DNA of 64,000 nucleotides, taken from positions 28,532-92,531 of the forward strand of contig JAHEDX010000005.1 in the NCBI GenBank assembly GCA_024641005.1. Reading direction: 5' to 3'. Source of the stretch: Acidimicrobiaceae bacterium (lineage in GTDB: Bacteria > Actinomycetota > Acidimicrobiia > Acidimicrobiales > Ilumatobacteraceae). The position numbers and the translations under genes are program-made. Positions 1 through 8,715 of this stretch are shown here, in pieces. The stretch's first letter is position 1. Each line of letters begins with the position of its first letter. The notes under the pieces are model-generated. The model ran no database searches, was not told where the DNA came from, and saw nothing but the letters and a program-made list of their open reading frames with translations.

Positions 1-6
1 GCCTGC

Positions 7-1350
7 GTGGTCGTCAGGCGGATCATCGGAGCCGTACACAATCCAGCGCAGCTCGTGCTCGCAGCGTTCGTGATGTTGATCCTCGTCGGCACGCTCCTGC
101 TGCGTCTGCCGTTCGCCGTCGATTCCGGTCTTCGCCACCCAGGTTTGCTCGATTCGCTGTTCTGGGCGACATCGGCGACAACGGTCACCGGGCTCGGCAC
201 GGTCGACGTCTCGACGTTCTCGTTGTTCGGCGAACTCGTGCTACTCGCCCTGATCCAGCTCGGCGGCTTCGGCATCATGACGATCGGCTCGGTGCTGGCC
301 CTCGTCGCCTCCCGACGCCTGGGCCTGCGCCAACGAATGCTCGCCCAAGCCGAAATCGGAGCGGTCGACATCGGCGAGCTTCGATACCTCATCTCGGCGA
401 TCGCCAAGATCACGCTCCTGGTCGAATCGTCGATCGCTCTGATCTTGTTCATCCACCTCTCGACCACCGGCGACGACAGCCTCGGCAGAGCGGCCTACAG
501 CGCGATCTTCCATGCCGTGTCGGCGTTCAACAATGCCGGGATCTCGCTCTACTCCGACAGCCTGACCCGGTTCGCCGGCGACCCGTTGGTGGTGTTCCCG
601 ATCACGGCTGCGTTCGTGATCGGTGGGCTCGGCTTCCCGATCCTCGTCGAGTTCCGCAAACGGGTGCCACCGAGGAAATGGAGCCTGCACACCCGTATCA
701 CGCTCGGCGCCACGGTGGTCTTGCTGATCGCCGGACCGCTGCTGGTGCTGGTGTTCGAATGGACCAACGTCGCGACCCTCGGCCCGATGGGGGTCTGGGA
801 CAAGCTGCAGGCAGCCTGGTTCCAGGGCGTCACGCCACGAACGGCGGGTTTCAACACCATCGACATCGGCGCCCAGCGTGAACCGACGTTGAACATCATG
901 ACCGGCCTCATGTTCATCGGCGCCGGCCCGGCCTCCACCAGCGGCGGCATCAAGGTCACCACCTTCGCGGTGCTCGGCTTCGCGATGTGGTCGGAAGTGA
1001 GGGGCGACAACGACATCAACGTGTTCAACCGTCGCCTCCCGGTGCAAGTGGTGCGTCAGGCGATGACCGTCGCGTTGTTGTCGGTCGGCACCGTCTTTGC
1101 CGGGGCGATCGCACTCACCGCGATGTCGTCGTTCAGCTTCACCCAGACCCTGTTCGAAGCCACTTCGGCATTCGGCACCGTCGGGCTGTCGACCGGCATC
1201 ACCAACTCGCTCCCCGGCGCCGGACAGTTCCTGTTGGTGCTGATCATGCTCACCGGCCGTATCGGCCCCGTCACATTCGTCACTGCACTCGCGCTGCGAC
1301 AACGCAGTCGCGCCTACCGTTTCCCAGAAGAGCGACCGATCATCGGTTGA
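7..1350 (+). CDS. ktrB: Ktr/Trk-type potassium uptake channel subunit
   Basis: This membrane protein of 447 aa should carry K+ (possibly Na+-coupled) uptake across the cytoplasmic membrane. It shows the four-repeat pore organisation of the TrkH/KtrB family: selectivity-filter-like segments TTVTGLGT (about residue 58), NNAGIS (about 175), TPRTAGFNT (about 278) and SAFGTVGLSTG (about 387), each between hydrophobic helices. The length fits KtrB rather than the longer TrkH. The GTG at base 7 is the first start available, and the true start could lie upstream of the window. The RCK partner follows after 19 bp with a good AAGGAG ribosome site, so the two form an operon. Family call is secure; Ktr versus Trk naming is less certain. 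Confidence 0.9.
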   Translation: MVVRRIIGAVHNPAQLVLAAFVMLILVGTLLLRLPFAVDSGLRHPGLLDSLFWATSATTVTGLGTVDVSTFSLFGELVLLALIQLGGFGIMTIGSVLALVASRRLGLRQRMLAQAEIGAVDIGELRYLISAIAKITLLVESSIALILFIHLSTTGDDSLGRAAYSAIFHAVSAFNNAGISLYSDSLTRFAGDPLVVFPITAAFVIGGLGFPILVEFRKRVPPRKWSLHTRITLGATVVLLIAGPLLVLVFEWTNVATLGPMGVWDKLQAAWFQGVTPRTAGFNTIDIGAQREPTLNIMTGLMFIGAGPASTSGGIKVTTFAVLGFAMWSEVRGDNDINVFNRRLPVQVVRQAMTVALLSVGTVFAGAIALTAMSSFSFTQTLFEATSAFGTVGLSTGITNSLPGAGQFLLVLIMLTGRIGPVTFVTALALRQRSRAYRFPEERPIIG

Positions 1351-1369
1351 TCGGCCCAAGGAGCACAAG

Positions 1370-2080
1370 ATGTCCGACAAGATCATCCACACCATGCTGA
1401 GCGGGCTGACGTCCGACCGCATCGAACACCGAGGCGAGATCATCGTGATCGGTCTGGGCCGCTTCGGATCATCGCTCGCCAGCACCTTGACCGAGCTCGG
1501 CTACGAGGTCCTCGGCGTGGATTCGAGCGAGGACAAGGTGCAGGAGCACGCGGGGATGCTCACCCATGTCGTGCAGGCGGACACCACCAGCGAACGGGCG
1601 CTCAGGCAGATCGGAGCCGCAGACGCGATCACCGCTGTCGTGTGCATCGGAACCGGCATCGAGGCCAGCGTGCTCACCACCACCGCATTGGTCGACCTGG
1701 GAGTCAAGAACATCTGGGCCAAGGCGATCACCGACTCGCACGGCCGCATCCTGCAACGGGTGGGCGCACACCATGTCGTGTTCCCGGAAGCCGAGATGGG
1801 CAGCCGGGTCGCCCACCTCGTCACCGGCCAGATGCTCGAGTTCCTGGCGCTCGACGACAACTTCGTGATCGCCGAGTTGATCGCACCCGACGAGCTGATC
1901 GGCGTGCCCCTCGGCGAGTCGAATCTGCGCGCCACCTACAAGGTGACCGTCGTGTGCGTGAAGCCCGCCACCGGCCAGTTCACCTACGCTGATCGCGAGA
2001 CCATCTTGGACAAGAGCGACCTGATCGTGATCGCCGGCCACCGCGCCGATGTGGAACGCTTCACCGAAACCGACCACTGA
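1370..2080 (+). CDS. ktrA: Potassium uptake regulatory subunit (RCK/TrkA-N)
   Basis: Cytoplasmic regulatory subunit of 236 aa that gates the adjacent KtrB channel by binding nucleotide. The Rossmann motif IGLGRFGSSLA lies near residue 27, followed by an acidic residue at the end of strand 2 (VLGVDSS), as in RCK_N domains. The C-terminal part (about 145-230; IGVPLGESNLRATYKVTVVCVK) matches the RCK_C fold. A single RCK_N-RCK_C unit is the KtrA size; TrkA proper is a double-length tandem. The start is preceded by AAGGAG. A 36-bp gap separates its stop from the convergent VWA gene. Confidence 0.92.
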   Translation: MSDKIIHTMLSGLTSDRIEHRGEIIVIGLGRFGSSLASTLTELGYEVLGVDSSEDKVQEHAGMLTHVVQADTTSERALRQIGAADAITAVVCIGTGIEASVLTTTALVDLGVKNIWAKAITDSHGRILQRVGAHHVVFPEAEMGSRVAHLVTGQMLEFLALDDNFVIAELIAPDELIGVPLGESNLRATYKVTVVCVKPATGQFTYADRETILDKSDLIVIAGHRADVERFTETDH

Positions 2081-2116
2081 TCAGCCGTTGTTCGCGGCAG
2101 ATCGGACGACGTCGCA

Positions 2117-3322
2117 TCAGCGCCGTTCGAGCGCCTCTGCCAGCACCTCGGGGAACCGGTCGGGGGTGCATGCCATCACCGTGGCTCCGAGTGCGACGAG
2201 GTCTGCTGCGGCACGCTGATCGTGCACGGGTGCCCCCTCGTCGCTGAGCGCGAGCAAGCACAGCACCGTGACGCCCGACCGGATCAGCTGGGCGACCCGG
2301 GTGCGCATCAGCTCGGCATTGCCCCCCTCGAAGAGATCGCTGATCAAGACGAGCACGGTGTCGTCGGGACGGGTGACGAGTTGGCGGCAGTACCCCAATG
2401 CCTCAGCGATGTCGGTGCCTCCACCGAGCTGGACACCGAACAACACGTCGACCGGGTCGTGGAGCACCGGTGTCAGGTCGGTGATACTGGTGTCGAACGC
2501 GATCAACCTGGTCTGCAGCGCCGGGAGCTGGGCGAGCACGGCACCGAACAGCGACGCGTAGACCACGCTGTCGGCCATCGAACCCGACTGGTCGACGGCG
2601 ATCACGACGTCTTTGGCAAGGCTGCGTTGGCGGCGGCCGAAACCGACCAGGCGCTCGGGGATGACGGTGCGGTACTGCGGCTGGTAGTGGCGCAGGTTGG
2701 CATGCACCGTACGAAGCCAGTCGACGTCACCAGGACGTGGTCGCCTGGATCGGTTGGCTCGTGCCAGTGCACCGTGTACTGCGACACGAGTGCGATCGGT
2801 CAGTCGTTCTTCGAGTTGCTCGAGCACTCGAGCGATCACCTGGCGAGCTGTCGAACGGGTCTCGTCGGGCAGCAGGTGGTTCAACTCGACGAGCAAGGTC
2901 ACGAGGTGGATGTCGGGCTCGATCGACTCGAGCAACTCGGGTTCGAGCAGCAGCTGACGAAGGTCGAGCCGTTCGATCGCGTCGCGCTGCATCACCTGTA
3001 CGACCGGCTTGGGGAAGTAGGTGCGGATGTCACCGAGCCAACGCGCGACCCGTGGCGCCGAACGACCGAGCCCCCCTGCCTTGCCGCTGCCACGACCACC
3101 GGAGCGCTGCTGCGCCCCCTGCTGGTCGTACACCGCCGCCATCGTGGCGTCGATGTGCACATCGTCGCCGCCGAGCTCGCTGCCGGTTCCGTCGGCGTCG
3201 CCACCCCCGAGGACGAGCCTCCAACGCCGCAAGCGTTCTGCCTCGGACACGTGCAAGGCGCCCACGCCATCGGCCGGCGAGCGTTCGGAATCGGTCGGGC
3301 GAGCGCCGTCGACCGCACTCAT
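2117..3322 (-). CDS. VWA domain protein of the MoxR-associated cluster (YehP-like)
   Basis: A 401-aa protein whose C-terminal half (about 205-395) is a von Willebrand A domain. The metal-ion-dependent adhesion site is intact: DQSGS, the GGGTD loop and ISDLFEGG. The N-terminal half is helical and charged, with a glycine/glutamine-rich linker. VWA proteins next to MoxR ATPases are thought to act as metal-dependent adaptors presenting clients to the AAA+ ring. The ATG overlaps the stop of the DUF5682 gene (ATGA), so it is the third gene of a MoxR-DUF5682-VWA operon. The longer 936-codon reading frame upstream is a shadow of DUF5682. E. coli yehP is the comparison; its biological role is not known. 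Confidence 0.87.
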   Translation of the reverse strand: MSAVDGARPTDSERSPADGVGALHVSEAERLRRWRLVLGGGDADGTGSELGGDDVHIDATMAAVYDQQGAQQRSGGRGSGKAGGLGRSAPRVARWLGDIRTYFPKPVVQVMQRDAIERLDLRQLLLEPELLESIEPDIHLVTLLVELNHLLPDETRSTARQVIARVLEQLEERLTDRTRVAVHGALARANRSRRPRPGDVDWLRTVHANLRHYQPQYRTVIPERLVGFGRRQRSLAKDVVIAVDQSGSMADSVVYASLFGAVLAQLPALQTRLIAFDTSITDLTPVLHDPVDVLFGVQLGGGTDIAEALGYCRQLVTRPDDTVLVLISDLFEGGNAELMRTRVAQLIRSGVTVLCLLALSDEGAPVHDQRAAADLVALGATVMACTPDRFPEVLAEALERR

Positions 3323-5520
3323 GCCGCACCGCTGCGATCGTCGACGGCGAGACCCAGCATGTGTCGAACCGTGCGCAACGCAGCCGAGACCCGGGCGTCG
3401 TCGAGGCCCGGCCCGAACCCGACAGGCACCTCGCGTGCCTCGCCGGCGACCAAGCGTCCGATCTGGCGACGCTCGGCCGCTTCGAACGACCCGAACGTAC
3501 GCCGGAGCAACGGCACCGTCTCGTCGAACGCCTGTGGGTCGAGTGACGACAACCATCGATCGACCACCGCACGCAGGTCGGCGTCGTGCAGCAGGACGGT
3601 GCCGCTGCCGGCAAGGAACCCCTCGACGAACGCGGCGCCGACGGCCGGAGGGGTTCCCGACGACAGGGCGCGGCCCAGCCGGAGTTCGACGCGGCGTCCC
3701 TCCCACTGTCCGCTGTCGTGCAGGATGCGGGTCGCCCTGCCGTGGACCCGGCCGTGTCCGCCGCCTTCGCTGAGGCGTTCGAGCACCTCGGGGAAGGCGC
3801 GGCGGCGGGCCCGATGGTCGACGAGAGCGAGCGCGTGCTGCACCCCGCTGAGGCGCTCGACCATGACTGCCGCGGCGTCGTCGTCGAGCGAGGTGCATGC
3901 GGGCACGACACCGGCGAGCACCCTGACGACCAGCCCATCGAAGACCGACGCGACCACCTCGGCATCGGTGGCGCGTACGTCGCCATAGCGCTGGGCCTGA
4001 GCGAGCGGGCCGAGGGCCGACATCAACTGGCCGACATCGGGATCGTCGGCCGCTCGGGTGGCGAGTTGGTGAACGACCGGGTCGATCGCGTCGGGCAACG
4101 AGGCGAGCAACGCCAGGTCGAGCGTTGCAGCGATCTCGACGAGACTGCTGGCGACGCGTGAGCGTTCGACCAACCGATTGGTGGCCGCACGTTCGACCGT
4201 GGTGCCGTAGCCGGCGAACTCGATGATGCGGATCGACCACTCGGGCCGCCACGCCAGACTCCAGGTCTCGCGGAACGTGCCGCTGCTGCCCCGACCCTGT
4301 TCGAGCGTGCCCCATGGCACCCCGATCGCAGCGAGCTGGTGCAGCAGGTGCGACCGACGTAGGCCGTTCGGCGTACGCAGGTCGAGCTCGATCGACTGGT
4401 CGGCGGCGGCGGGCTTGAGACGGGCGGTTCGCTGACGCTTGGCGAGATCGCGTGCCAGCGGAACCTGGGGGGCATCGTCGGGCACCGCCCCGATCGCGGT
4501 ACCGACCACCAGCTGTCGACGAACCAGGGGAAGGCCGCCCATCACCGTGTCGGCGGCGTCGAGCACCTCGTCGAGGCCCGGGCGCGGTCGCCCCCGCATC
4601 GTCGCCAAGGTGTCGGCGATGCGGGTTGCCGCGATCAGGTGATCGGGCGACGCAGACATGTCGGCACGGCGCAGCACCCTGGCGGCATCGACGAAGAAGC
4701 GGGCCGTACCGTCTGGGCCTGGATGGCGGAACACGTGGTCGTACCAGCCGGGGCTGCGCACTCCGGCGCCGTATCCGCTGGCAGCAGCGAGTCGCTCGTG
4801 TGTCCAGGGCACCCAGCTGACAGCGACCTTGACCTTGGGGAGACCGCGCAACGTGGCTGCGTCGGCGGTCGCCGACGTCGCTGCGGCCGCCGTGACGTCG
4901 AGCGCAGGGACGTGCCACGCGCCACACACGACGACGATCGTGTCGTGACCCTCCTTGATCGCCGCCCTGATCCGCTTGCGCATGTGCGCCTCGCGGCGTT
5001 CCTCGCCGAGCGACGGCACCGTGCCTGATCGCAGCGCAGCCATCGCCTCACCCACGGCGTGGAACGCGGTGAGGCCGTCGCCGCGATGTTCGATCACGTC
5101 GTCCCACCACCGTTCGGCGTCGGGTTCGCCGGCCGCAGCGGCCAGTGCACCGAGCGGATCGACCGGCACGTCCGACTGGATCAGCGCCTGGTCGTCGCCG
5201 CCGTGGGCCAGGGTGTTCGCGAGCGGCAGATCGATCGCTTCGACCCGGACGCCTCGTTCGTTCGCCCAACGAACCGCCTGCCATTCGGGACTGAACGACG
5301 CGAGCGGAGCGAACACCGCCCGACGCGGGTCATCGACGACATGACCGAGCAGCGCCACGGGCGGGTCGAGGCCGAACTCGCCGATCCAACGGAAGGCCGC
5401 CGTGGTCTCGGCGGGCGACTCGACCAGCACGACTCCTGGTTGCAGCTGGTCGAGCGCTCCGACCACCGACCGCGCCGAACCAGGCCCGTGATGCCTGACG
5501 CCCAGCAGGTGCAGTTCCAT
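3319..5520 (-). CDS. DUF5682 family protein (YehM-like)
   Basis: A 733-aa protein beginning MELHLLGVRHHGPGSAR, the hallmark N-terminus of DUF5682 proteins that accompany MoxR and VWA genes. A second conserved patch, VVCGAWHVPALD, lies near residue 195. The paired histidines (VRHHGPGS, GAWHV) recall the TraB/ChaN/EreA-like hydrolase fold, but that is my inference and not an established activity. The remaining roughly 500 residues are helical. The start lies 4 nt after the MoxR stop and its stop overlaps the VWA start, so translation is probably coupled. No signal peptide or membrane segments are seen. Confidence 0.85.
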   Translation of the reverse strand: MELHLLGVRHHGPGSARSVVGALDQLQPGVVLVESPAETTAAFRWIGEFGLDPPVALLGHVVDDPRRAVFAPLASFSPEWQAVRWANERGVRVEAIDLPLANTLAHGGDDQALIQSDVPVDPLGALAAAAGEPDAERWWDDVIEHRGDGLTAFHAVGEAMAALRSGTVPSLGEERREAHMRKRIRAAIKEGHDTIVVVCGAWHVPALDVTAAAATSATADAATLRGLPKVKVAVSWVPWTHERLAAASGYGAGVRSPGWYDHVFRHPGPDGTARFFVDAARVLRRADMSASPDHLIAATRIADTLATMRGRPRPGLDEVLDAADTVMGGLPLVRRQLVVGTAIGAVPDDAPQVPLARDLAKRQRTARLKPAAADQSIELDLRTPNGLRRSHLLHQLAAIGVPWGTLEQGRGSSGTFRETWSLAWRPEWSIRIIEFAGYGTTVERAATNRLVERSRVASSLVEIAATLDLALLASLPDAIDPVVHQLATRAADDPDVGQLMSALGPLAQAQRYGDVRATDAEVVASVFDGLVVRVLAGVVPACTSLDDDAAAVMVERLSGVQHALALVDHRARRRAFPEVLERLSEGGGHGRVHGRATRILHDSGQWEGRRVELRLGRALSSGTPPAVGAAFVEGFLAGSGTVLLHDADLRAVVDRWLSSLDPQAFDETVPLLRRTFGSFEAAERRQIGRLVAGEAREVPVGFGPGLDDARVSAALRTVRHMLGLAVDDRSGAA

Positions 5521-5524
5521 GAGG

Positions 5525-6619
5525 TCAGTCGAGGGCGCGACACGCCTCGTAGAAGTCGCCCCACCCCTCGCGTCGGGCCACGACCGCCTCGAGGTACTCG
5601 CGCCAGGCAACACCGTCGTGCAGCGGGTCGCGGACGACGGCACCGACCACGCCGGCCGCGATGTCGTCGGGCGACAACGTTCCGTTGCCGAAATGCGTGG
5701 CGAGCGACAACCCGTTCGTGACGACCGAGATCGCCTCGGCCGTCGACAGCGTGCCGCTGGGGACCTTGAGGCTCGTACCACCGTCGGCCGTGACGCCGTC
5801 GCGCAGCTCTCGGAACACGGTGACGACCCGGCGGATCTCGTCAGCGGCCGGGGCGATCGGCGGCAACCGGAGCGCCGTGCCGAGCTCGTTGACCCGCTGC
5901 GCGACGATCGCCATCTCCTCGTCGGCGGAGTCGGGCAACGGGAGCACCACCGTGTTGAATCGGCGGCGCAACGCCGACGACAGGTCGTTGACGCCGCGGT
6001 CGCGGTCGTTGGCCGTGGCGATCACGTTGAACCCTCGGGTGGCAGCAACCTCGGAGTTCAGCTCGGGCACCGGCATCGACTTCTCGGACAACGCCGTGAC
6101 CAGCGCATCCTGCACGTCGGACGGCATGCGCGTGAGTTCTTCGACACGAGCGATCGAGCCGAGCTGCATCGCTCGGTAGATCGGACTCGGAACGAGCGCA
6201 GCCTCGCTGGGCCCCTCGGCCAGCAGGCGGGCGTAGTTCCACCCGTAACGGAGCGTCTCTTCCGTGGTGCCCGCCGTGCCCTGCACGAGCAGCGTCGAAT
6301 CGCCGCTGATCGCAGCGGCGAGGTGCTCGCTGACCCAGGTCTTGGCCGTGCCCGGCACACCGAGCAACAGCAGTGCCCGGTCGGTGGCCAGTGTGGCGAC
6401 GGCGATCTCCATCAGGCGTCGCTTGCCGACATATTTCGGCACGATCACCGTGCCGTCGGCGAGCGACCCACCGACGAGATAGTTGACCACCGCCCACGGC
6501 GACAACCGCCAGTTCGGTGGTCGCTCGCGATCGTCGGCCGCAGCGAGCGCCGCCAGTTCGGAGGCGTGCTGTACCTCCGCATGCGGCCTGAGAATCTCGG
6601 TGGCATCGGTCGAACCCAT
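5525..6619 (-). CDS. MoxR-family AAA+ ATPase (YehL-like)
   Basis: AAA+ ATPase of 364 aa leading the MoxR-DUF5682-VWA operon. Walker A is GVPGTAKTW (about 97-105), and sensor 1 lies in NVIATANDRDRGVNDLSSALRRRF, with the polar ANDRD and arginine-finger-like RRRF. MoxR ATPases form hexamers that remodel partner proteins together with VWA cofactors. I chose the ATG at 6619 over upstream in-frame codons because the homologous region begins there and TAACGT sits 8 nt upstream as a possible -10. The gene is divergent from an MmcQ/YjbR-like gene across 63 bp. Substrate is unknown. Confidence 0.88.
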   Translation of the reverse strand: MGSTDATEILRPHAEVQHASELAALAAADDRERPPNWRLSPWAVVNYLVGGSLADGTVIVPKYVGKRRLMEIAVATLATDRALLLLGVPGTAKTWVSEHLAAAISGDSTLLVQGTAGTTEETLRYGWNYARLLAEGPSEAALVPSPIYRAMQLGSIARVEELTRMPSDVQDALVTALSEKSMPVPELNSEVAATRGFNVIATANDRDRGVNDLSSALRRRFNTVVLPLPDSADEEMAIVAQRVNELGTALRLPPIAPAADEIRRVVTVFRELRDGVTADGGTSLKVPSGTLSTAEAISVVTNGLSLATHFGNGTLSPDDIAAGVVGAVVRDPLHDGVAWREYLEAVVARREGWGDFYEACRALD

Positions 6620-6682
6620 CGCGTCAGACGTTACCCACCGGGTGCAACAGTCCCCGATGGGTAGGCCGTGCATACTGTCGTG

Positions 6683-7075
6683 ATGGTGGGACGGCGGAGC
6701 ACCGATCACTCGTTCGTCGACGCACTCGTCGAGTTCGCGCTCTCGTTGCCGGAGGCGTGGCCCGACGCACCGTGGGGTGATCGTGTGACGAAGGTCGGCA
6801 AGAAGATCTTCCTGTTCGCCAGCGGGCCCGATTCAGACCGGCCGGTGATCACCACCAAGCTGCCGGAGTCGCGCGACCATGCGCTGAGCTATCCCGAGGC
6901 GTTTCCGACGCGCTACGGGCTGGGCAAACACGGGTGGGTGACGATCTTCGTCGACACCGTGCCCACCGAGGAGCGCGACGTCCTGTTCGACTTCGTCGAG
7001 GAGAGCTATCGGGCGGTCGCCCCGAAGACCCTCGTCAAACGCCTCGACACCGAACTCGCCGACGGCGCCCGCTGA
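6683..7075 (+). CDS. MmcQ/YjbR-like protein
   Basis: Small cytoplasmic protein of 130 aa resembling the MmcQ/YjbR family (CyaY-like fold, proposed to bind DNA). Typical elements are LPEAWPDAPWGDRVTKVGKKIF near the N-terminus, then ALSYPEAFPTRYGLGKHGWVTI and a C-terminal RAVAPKTLVKRL. I prefer the ATG at 6683 over the GTG at 6668 because CATACT followed by 6 nt precedes it, giving a leaderless start. Its stop codon falls within an inverted repeat that may terminate it. Function in this organism is unknown. Confidence 0.75.
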   Translation: MVGRRSTDHSFVDALVEFALSLPEAWPDAPWGDRVTKVGKKIFLFASGPDSDRPVITTKLPESRDHALSYPEAFPTRYGLGKHGWVTIFVDTVPTEERDVLFDFVEESYRAVAPKTLVKRLDTELADGAR

Positions 7076-7158
7076 ACAAACGGGCCCCACACAAGGGCTC
7101 GACCCGTTCTGTTCAGCACTCTGCCGCACCGTCCCAGCGAAACGCTGCACAGAACGGG
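7071..7158. repeat. Nested inverted repeat with three related arms
   Basis: Three related arms occur in 88 bp: GCTGAACAAACGGG (7071-7084), CCCGTTCTGTTCAGC (7103-7117) and GCTGCACAGAACGGG (7144-7158). The middle arm can pair with either neighbour, so two alternative hairpins are possible. The first arm contains the stop codon of the MmcQ-like gene. The third arm is the exact reverse complement of a 15-mer at 32863-32877 in another palindrome, so this is a dispersed element. It may act as a terminator for the upstream gene. Confidence 0.7.
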
Positions 7159-7329
7159 TGACTTGACGCGTGGGAGGACCGGTTTCACCGATCTCAGCGA
7201 GCTGGGGTCCCCGGCGAACCGCGTGAGGTGTCTCCCGACAGCTCGACGGACCGCCACTGGCTGCGACTGGGCACGATTCCTCGCTGGCCGACATGATCGC
7301 GAATCTGCGCTGCGTGCCATAGTGACGGG

Positions 7330-7869
7330 ATGATCGAACTGGTGCTGACCATCATCGGGCGCGACCGGGCAGGTGTCGTTGCTTCCCTGGCCGACGTGGT
7401 CCGCTTTCACGACGGCAACTGGAAGCGCAGCGAGTTGGCCGAGATCGCGGGAACGTTCGCCGGCGTCGTGGTGGTGGAGGTCGGCGACGACCGGGTCGAC
7501 GAACTGCTCACCAACCTGCTGGTATTGCGTGACCAGGGTCTGCACGTGACGGCCCAGCAGGTCGAGGAACCCACCGTTGCACCCGACGCCGACGAGGTGC
7601 GCCTGCGACTCACCGGTGATGACCGACCGGGCGTGGTGCATGAGATCTCCACCGCGATCAGCGAACACGGAATCAGCATCTCGCGTCTGGGCACGGTCAC
7701 CGACTTGCCAGGCAAGGATGGCGGCAAGGGGTTCGAGATCACCGTCCAGTTGACCGTGCCGGTCGGGGCCGACGTCGACGCTGCGCTCGATTCGATCGGC
7801 GAGCTCGCCGTCAGCTTGGGCATCACCCTGCACGTGGAAGACCTGACGGGCAACGACGGGGACGAATAG
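7330..7869 (+). CDS. Tandem ACT-domain protein (GcvR-like)
   Basis: A 179-aa protein made of two ACT domains: one near residues 3-80 (ELVLTIIGRDRAGVVASLADVV) and one near 89-170 (VRLRLTGDDRPGVVHEISTAI). The GRDRxGVV/GDDRPGVV motifs are the usual ligand-binding turns. Proteins of this design, such as GcvR, sense amino acids (glycine in GcvR) and regulate by protein contact; no DNA-binding domain is present. The start has CATAGT 6 nt upstream and no ribosome site, so it looks leaderless. It lies between the two halves of the MoxR/SWIM cluster, with no obvious functional link. Confidence 0.82.
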   Translation: MIELVLTIIGRDRAGVVASLADVVRFHDGNWKRSELAEIAGTFAGVVVVEVGDDRVDELLTNLLVLRDQGLHVTAQQVEEPTVAPDADEVRLRLTGDDRPGVVHEISTAISEHGISISRLGTVTDLPGKDGGKGFEITVQLTVPVGADVDAALDSIGELAVSLGITLHVEDLTGNDGDE

Positions 7870-7894
7870 CCGGAACCGCGCTTTCGCGGACCGG
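7870..7894 (+). terminator. Hairpin after the ACT gene
   Basis: CCGGAACCGCG-CTTT-CGCGGACCGG forms a stem (CCGCG/CGCGG plus an outer CCGG/CCGG) with a small internal loop, directly after the TAG at 7867-7869. There is no U tract, as is usual for terminators in high-GC actinobacteria. The next gene is convergent. Confidence 0.55.
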
Positions 7895-7926
7895 ACGAAC
7901 GTCGCTGACGCTCACTCGCAGGTGGG

Positions 7927-8715
7927 TCACACAGCGGCACCGAGTTCGGTGAGCATGCGGTGACGCAGGCTCGCGAGGTCGGCGAGCGCCACCGCCAGCC
8001 CGACGTGAGCCGTGCCGAAGGTCGCTGTCGCGTTCGGCAACACCTCAGGGCGACAACGGGCGAAGAGGTTCACCAGCACGGCCCGGTGGGGCGGGCCGAA
8101 CTCGCCGGCATCGAAACCCTGCGCCAACCGGCGCACGAAGATGTGGGCATCTGCCACCAGCAGCTCGGCCAGCTCGGGGGGCACCGGCAACTCGGGGAGG
8201 GTGGCCACCGACTCGGCCGACACGGTCTTGCCGGTCGTCGCGGCGAGCGACGGAACGTGATCGACGAGCCAACTGGCGAGAGGCCCACCCGCGAGAGCGA
8301 CCCGCGCCCGTCGCGTCGCGTCGTTGCGATGACGCTGGAGCAACTCGACCAGCCCGTCGGGAGGCACGCGCATCCCGCGCTGGACCACCGTGAGCACCCA
8401 TTCGTCTTCGAGCACTGGCCACTCGGCCACCAGCGTGCGCCAGGTGGCCACCGCGGCCGCGCTGCAGCACAGCCGCTGATCGGCCTCGGGCATCTGCAAC
8501 CGGGGGGCAGGTGGGCCGGCGACGAATGCCGCTCGACGCACAGCAGCGACTGCGCCGACGGCCGCCAACATGCGCGACGCCCCGTCGGGGCGAACCGTGT
8601 CGTCGACCAGATCGGCGATCGGCCCGGCAGGCGGCATCGGCGGTTCACGCCGATCGGTACCCAGCAGCGCCGCCGTGACCAGCTCGTGCCAATAGGCGTC
8701 GAGATCAGAATTCAC
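7927..8715 (-). CDS. DUF5691 family protein, MoxR/SWIM cluster partner
   Basis: A 262-aa protein of unknown function, beginning (GTG) VNSDLDAYWHELVTAALLGTDRREPP, the conserved opening of DUF5691 proteins that accompany SWIM-domain and MoxR/VWA genes. The body is leucine- and alanine-rich, apparently all-helical and repeat-like, without catalytic motifs I can name. GTG overlaps the stop of the upstream SWIM gene (GTGA at 8712-8715), so the two are translationally coupled. No signal peptide or membrane segment is visible. The longer upstream reading frame shadows the SWIM gene. Confidence 0.78.
   Translation of the reverse strand: MNSDLDAYWHELVTAALLGTDRREPPMPPAGPIADLVDDTVRPDGASRMLAAVGAVAAVRRAAFVAGPPAPRLQMPEADQRLCCSAAAVATWRTLVAEWPVLEDEWVLTVVQRGMRVPPDGLVELLQRHRNDATRRARVALAGGPLASWLVDHVPSLAATTGKTVSAESVATLPELPVPPELAELLVADAHIFVRRLAQGFDAGEFGPPHRAVLVNLFARCRPEVLPNATATFGTAHVGLAVALADLASLRHRMLTELGAAV

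Noticed and set aside
2222-3988. 588-aa plus-strand ORF
   Set aside because: Shadow opposite the VWA and DUF5682 genes; composition typical of antisense high-GC frames.
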